A DNA stretch of 5,499 bases, from positions 1 through 5,499 of the forward strand of contig CAYGDB010000042.1 in assembly GCA_964348535.1 (NCBI GenBank), in the 5' to 3' direction. Each line of letters opens with the position of its first letter. Positions within the stretch are counted from its first letter, which is position 1. The position numbers and the translations under genes are program-made. Below the pieces are notes generated by a model. That model saw nothing but the letters and a program-made list of their open reading frames with translations. It made no database searches and was not told where the DNA came from. The stretch comes from JBGPJO01 sp964348535. Lineage in GTDB: Bacteria > Patescibacteriota > Minisyncoccia > Phycocordibacterales > JAKFXT01. Positions 3,773 to 5,499 of this stretch are shown piece by piece.

Positions 3773-4096
3773 TTAAGGAGTTGGTGCTACCGGCGGATTT
3801 GCTTTTAGATAGTCAAATTTTTGCTTTTTATCCTCAAGTTTTTCAATCACTCTGCCAAGTTCGTCTTGACTGAAAGTTTCAGAAACTTCGGCGTCACCAT
3901 CGTTATGAGGCATTGATGAAGTCTTATAAAAAAAGTAAAAACTGAAAATGATGGAGGACAAAATAAGAATTGATATAAGAAAAAAAAGAATCACCCAATC
4001 CCTATAAAGAAAAACTGTTTCGCCTTTGTCAAAAGATTTCGTCTTTATTTTCAATTTTAAATTTGAAAACGTTTTTTGAAAGTCAAAATTCATCAT
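3773..4096 (-). CDS. Single-span membrane protein in the pilus assembly operon (unknown function)
   Basis: This 107-residue protein follows pilO by 24 nt on the same strand and is last before tRNA-Arg. It has a basic cytoplasmic N-terminus of about 33 residues (FQKTFSNLKLKIKTKSFDKGE), one membrane span at about 34-57 (WVILFFLISILILSSIIFSFYFFY), and an outer part of about 50 residues. That outer part contains a likely short helix (QDELGRVIEKLEDKKQKFDYL) and ends in a Pro-rich tail, NPPVAPTP. The layout (short N-terminus, one span, short helix outside) resembles a reduced PilN/PilO-like anchor. It lacks the signal peptide and lipobox expected of PilP. I do not recognise a family; a role in the pilus platform is inferred from position only. 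Two ATGs are adjacent (4094-4096, 4091-4093), so the start could be one codon later. No Shine-Dalgarno sequence is visible. Confidence 0.75.
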   Translation of the reverse strand: MMNFDFQKTFSNLKLKIKTKSFDKGETVFLYRDWVILFFLISILILSSIIFSFYFFYKTSSMPHNDGDAEVSETFSQDELGRVIEKLEDKKQKFDYLKANPPVAPTP

Positions 4097-4120
4097 ATTA
4101 TTTCGTGATGTTGTCGTTGC

Positions 4121-4660
4121 TTAATTTTTAAACTTTAAAGCCTTAACGGTGACATCCATCCTCCACTCCTTGTTGTCTTTCTCCGAGTCTGGAGATTCTT
4201 CAAAAACAAACTTTGTTATATCGAGTTTAATGGGAACGCTTTCCAAGAGAGAAAGGAAGAAGTGAAGCTTGGAAAAACTGCCCGAAGCGCTTGCGCTCAC
4301 CTTAACATACTCAAACTGCTCCTTTGGGGCGGATTGCTCGACGCTAACATTGTTGACTGAAATTTTTACCCCCGCAGTCCTTGAAAGATTTTCAACAAGT
4401 TCAACAAACGAAACAGTGTCATCTTTTGCAATAAAATAAGCATCCAATTCTTTTCTTTCCTCTTTGGTGTTCTCAAAAAGACGCTTTGTAAACAAATTAC
4501 CGCTTTCAGCTTTTTCTGAAATGGCAAGGCTAACTCTGAGTGATTCGATATTGGTCTTTTTTTGATTGATGACATAATAAAGAGCGACAACAAAAAACAT
4601 AAACGCTAAAAAAGCGCCACTGGCTATTATCAATTGGATTGTGGTTGGCTTAAATTTCAT
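4121..4660 (-). CDS. pilO: PilO-like type IV pilus inner-membrane platform protein
   Basis: PilO pairs with PilN in the inner membrane and links the cytoplasmic PilM ring and motor to the outer parts of the type IV pilus machine. The 179-residue product has a short cytoplasmic N-terminus (MKFKPT) and one membrane span at about 8-31. A probable coiled-coil stretch follows at 32-70 (NQKKTNIESLRVSLAISEKAESG, then NTKEERKELDAYF). The rest is a compact domain with alternating strands and helices: VSFVELVENLSRTAGVKISVNNVSV, YVKVSASASGSFSKLHFFLSLLESVPIKLDI, and EWRMDVTVKAL. That is the ferredoxin-like fold order of PilO, including the SGSFSKLHFFLSLLE helix typical of the family. It begins 2 nt after the pilN stop, implying coupled translation. 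Sequence-level resemblance is moderate; gene order makes the call firm. Confidence 0.85.
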   Translation of the reverse strand: MKFKPTTIQLIIASGAFLAFMFFVVALYYVINQKKTNIESLRVSLAISEKAESGNLFTKRLFENTKEERKELDAYFIAKDDTVSFVELVENLSRTAGVKISVNNVSVEQSAPKEQFEYVKVSASASGSFSKLHFFLSLLESVPIKLDITKFVFEESPDSEKDNKEWRMDVTVKALKFKN

Positions 4661-4662
4661 AT

Positions 4663-5199
4663 TTAAAATAAAACGCTTACAGTAAGGGCAAATGGCGTGT
4701 TGAAGCCCTTGGCCAAAACTTCGACGGGAAGTTCCGCTTTTTCAAACGGATCAGTTTTTTCTATGTTGTTGCGAAAAGAGATAATACCTTTTCTTTCAGT
4801 GGCCACTCCGGAAATTATAAAAACTGATTTATTCTGACGTTTTTCGTAAACCACGCTTCCGATAGAAACACCTTCCGGTTTTAATTTTAAAAGTTTGGAC
4901 ATCAAATTCCCGACTTCTCCAGCCGGCCGTTCTTCCTCAACAAATTTCATCTTTTCTTTTGCGGAAGAAAATACGGATATCATATTTTGGACATCTTCGG
5001 GCTTTTTAAATTGAGAAAGTTTTTCGTACTCCGCTTTCATTTGGCTTTCTTTAATGGCAACCGAGAAGTAACTTGGCAAAAAACCAACCATGGTCACAAT
5101 AATAGCCACGACAATCCCCCAGATGGCCACTATAAGTAGCCTCAAGCGATATTCTTTTTTAAGCCCGCCTTTAAATTCTTTAGGGAGAACGTTATACAT
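4663..5199 (-). CDS. pilN: PilN-like type IV pilus assembly protein
   Basis: PilN is a bitopic membrane protein whose N-terminal cytoplasmic tail docks in PilM and whose outer domain pairs with PilO. The 178-residue protein starts MYNVLPKEFK, matching the conserved INLLP-type PilM-binding motif of PilN. It has one span at about 21-45 (LLIVAIWGIVVAIIVTMVGFLPSYF), then a charged probable coiled coil (about 50-92), and an outer domain of strands and helices. In that domain, LMSKLLKLKPEGVSIGSVVYEK, VFIISGVATERKGIISFRNNIEK and FALTVSVLF follow the usual PilN pattern. It begins 18 nt after pilM and ends 2 nt before pilO. No Shine-Dalgarno sequence is visible. Confidence 0.87.
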   Translation of the reverse strand: MYNVLPKEFKGGLKKEYRLRLLIVAIWGIVVAIIVTMVGFLPSYFSVAIKESQMKAEYEKLSQFKKPEDVQNMISVFSSAKEKMKFVEEERPAGEVGNLMSKLLKLKPEGVSIGSVVYEKRQNKSVFIISGVATERKGIISFRNNIEKTDPFEKAELPVEVLAKGFNTPFALTVSVLF

Positions 5200-5217
5200 A
5201 TAAATTAAATAAATAGG

Positions 5218-5499
5218 CTAGCCACGAAGACCCAATCCAATAGCGGCAGTATAGGATAACGATTCCGAAAAATGAATTTCCGGTATGTATTCACCCAAAG
5301 GAAAAGCGTTAGACCAAACATTTCCAAGCTCAACCTTTGTTTTAAGAAGGATGGAAAGGTGTTCCGGAAGGCCGAATAGATTAGAGTCTCCGCCACAGAG
5401 AATTATTTTTTTTATTGGCGCCGACCTTCTCCCCTTTTTGTCGACGTGAGTATGCCAATAAATATAATGTTTATTGATTTCTTCCGAGAGAGAAGAGAT
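5218..5499 (-). CDS. pilM: PilM-like type IV pilus assembly protein, C-terminal part (enters from the right edge)
   Basis: PilM is a cytoplasmic actin-fold ATP-binding protein that rings the pilus motor and binds the PilN tail. The minus strand from 5499 reads 93 residues ending in TAG at 5218-5220. It begins with a helix ISSLSEEINKHYIYWHTHVD, then PIKKIILCGGDSNLFGLPEHLSILLKTKVELGNVW, and ends SESLSYTAAIGLGLRG. The LCGGDSNL phosphate-2/adenosine-type loop, the L...L...V.LGN.W segment and the final Y..AIGLGLR are the standard PilM C-terminus. The N-terminal two-thirds lies beyond the window. The conserved frame has no start codon inside the window. It is the most upstream visible gene of the pilus operon. 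Confidence 0.92.
   Translation of the reverse strand: MSSLSEEINKHYIYWHTHVDKKGRRSAPIKKIILCGGDSNLFGLPEHLSILLKTKVELGNVWSNAFPLGEYIPEIHFSESLSYTAAIGLGLRG

Noticed and set aside
5205..5396. 63-residue minus-strand open frame at the pilus end
   Set aside because: It is a shadow of pilM. The adjacent frame (5218-5499) reads a clear PilM C-terminus, while this one has no family-like content.

Overview
The window looks like part of the chromosome of a small-genome, AT-rich bacterium. My best guess is Candidatus Patescibacteria / CPR, Parcubacteria-like. That rests on several weak signs read together: a compact PilM-PilN-PilO block followed by a short membrane protein, tRNAs without an encoded CCA, no convincing Shine-Dalgarno sequence before any start codon, promoter matches that would give leaderless or nearly leaderless mRNAs, and a PemK/MazF-like protein of a type I associate with that group. 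The lineage is an inference; the genes are read directly.

Left block (1-1972, all minus strand): housekeeping genes. Transcription starts at an acylphosphatase, continues through undecaprenyl diphosphate synthase (uppS; 7 nt gap) and an RluA-family rRNA pseudouridine synthase (32 nt overlap), and reaches the start of rplS (ribosomal protein L19), which runs off the left edge. rplS has its own promoter-like sequence, and a long nested inverted repeat lies between it and the pseudouridine synthase.

Middle block (about 1973-3760): an accessory segment between two inward-facing tRNA genes, tRNA-Val(UAC) on plus and tRNA-Arg(UCU) on minus. It holds a 133-residue membrane protein of unknown function, a 60-residue four-cysteine protein, and a PemK/MazF-like toxin-family ORF. 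The conserved N-terminus of that ORF extends 35 codons upstream of its first normal start codon. About 190 bp beside tRNA-Arg (3476-3663) is packed with strong hairpins, is bracketed by a 10-bp direct repeat, and contains an inverted copy of the tRNA T-arm. No feature class I know explains it, and it is the best candidate here for something undescribed.

Right block (3773-5499, all minus strand): a type IV pilus assembly operon entering from the right edge: the C-terminus of PilM, then PilN, PilO, and a 107-residue single-span membrane protein. PilM (cytoplasmic, actin-like) and PilN/PilO (membrane-anchored) form the platform that links the pilus motor to the rest of the machine.
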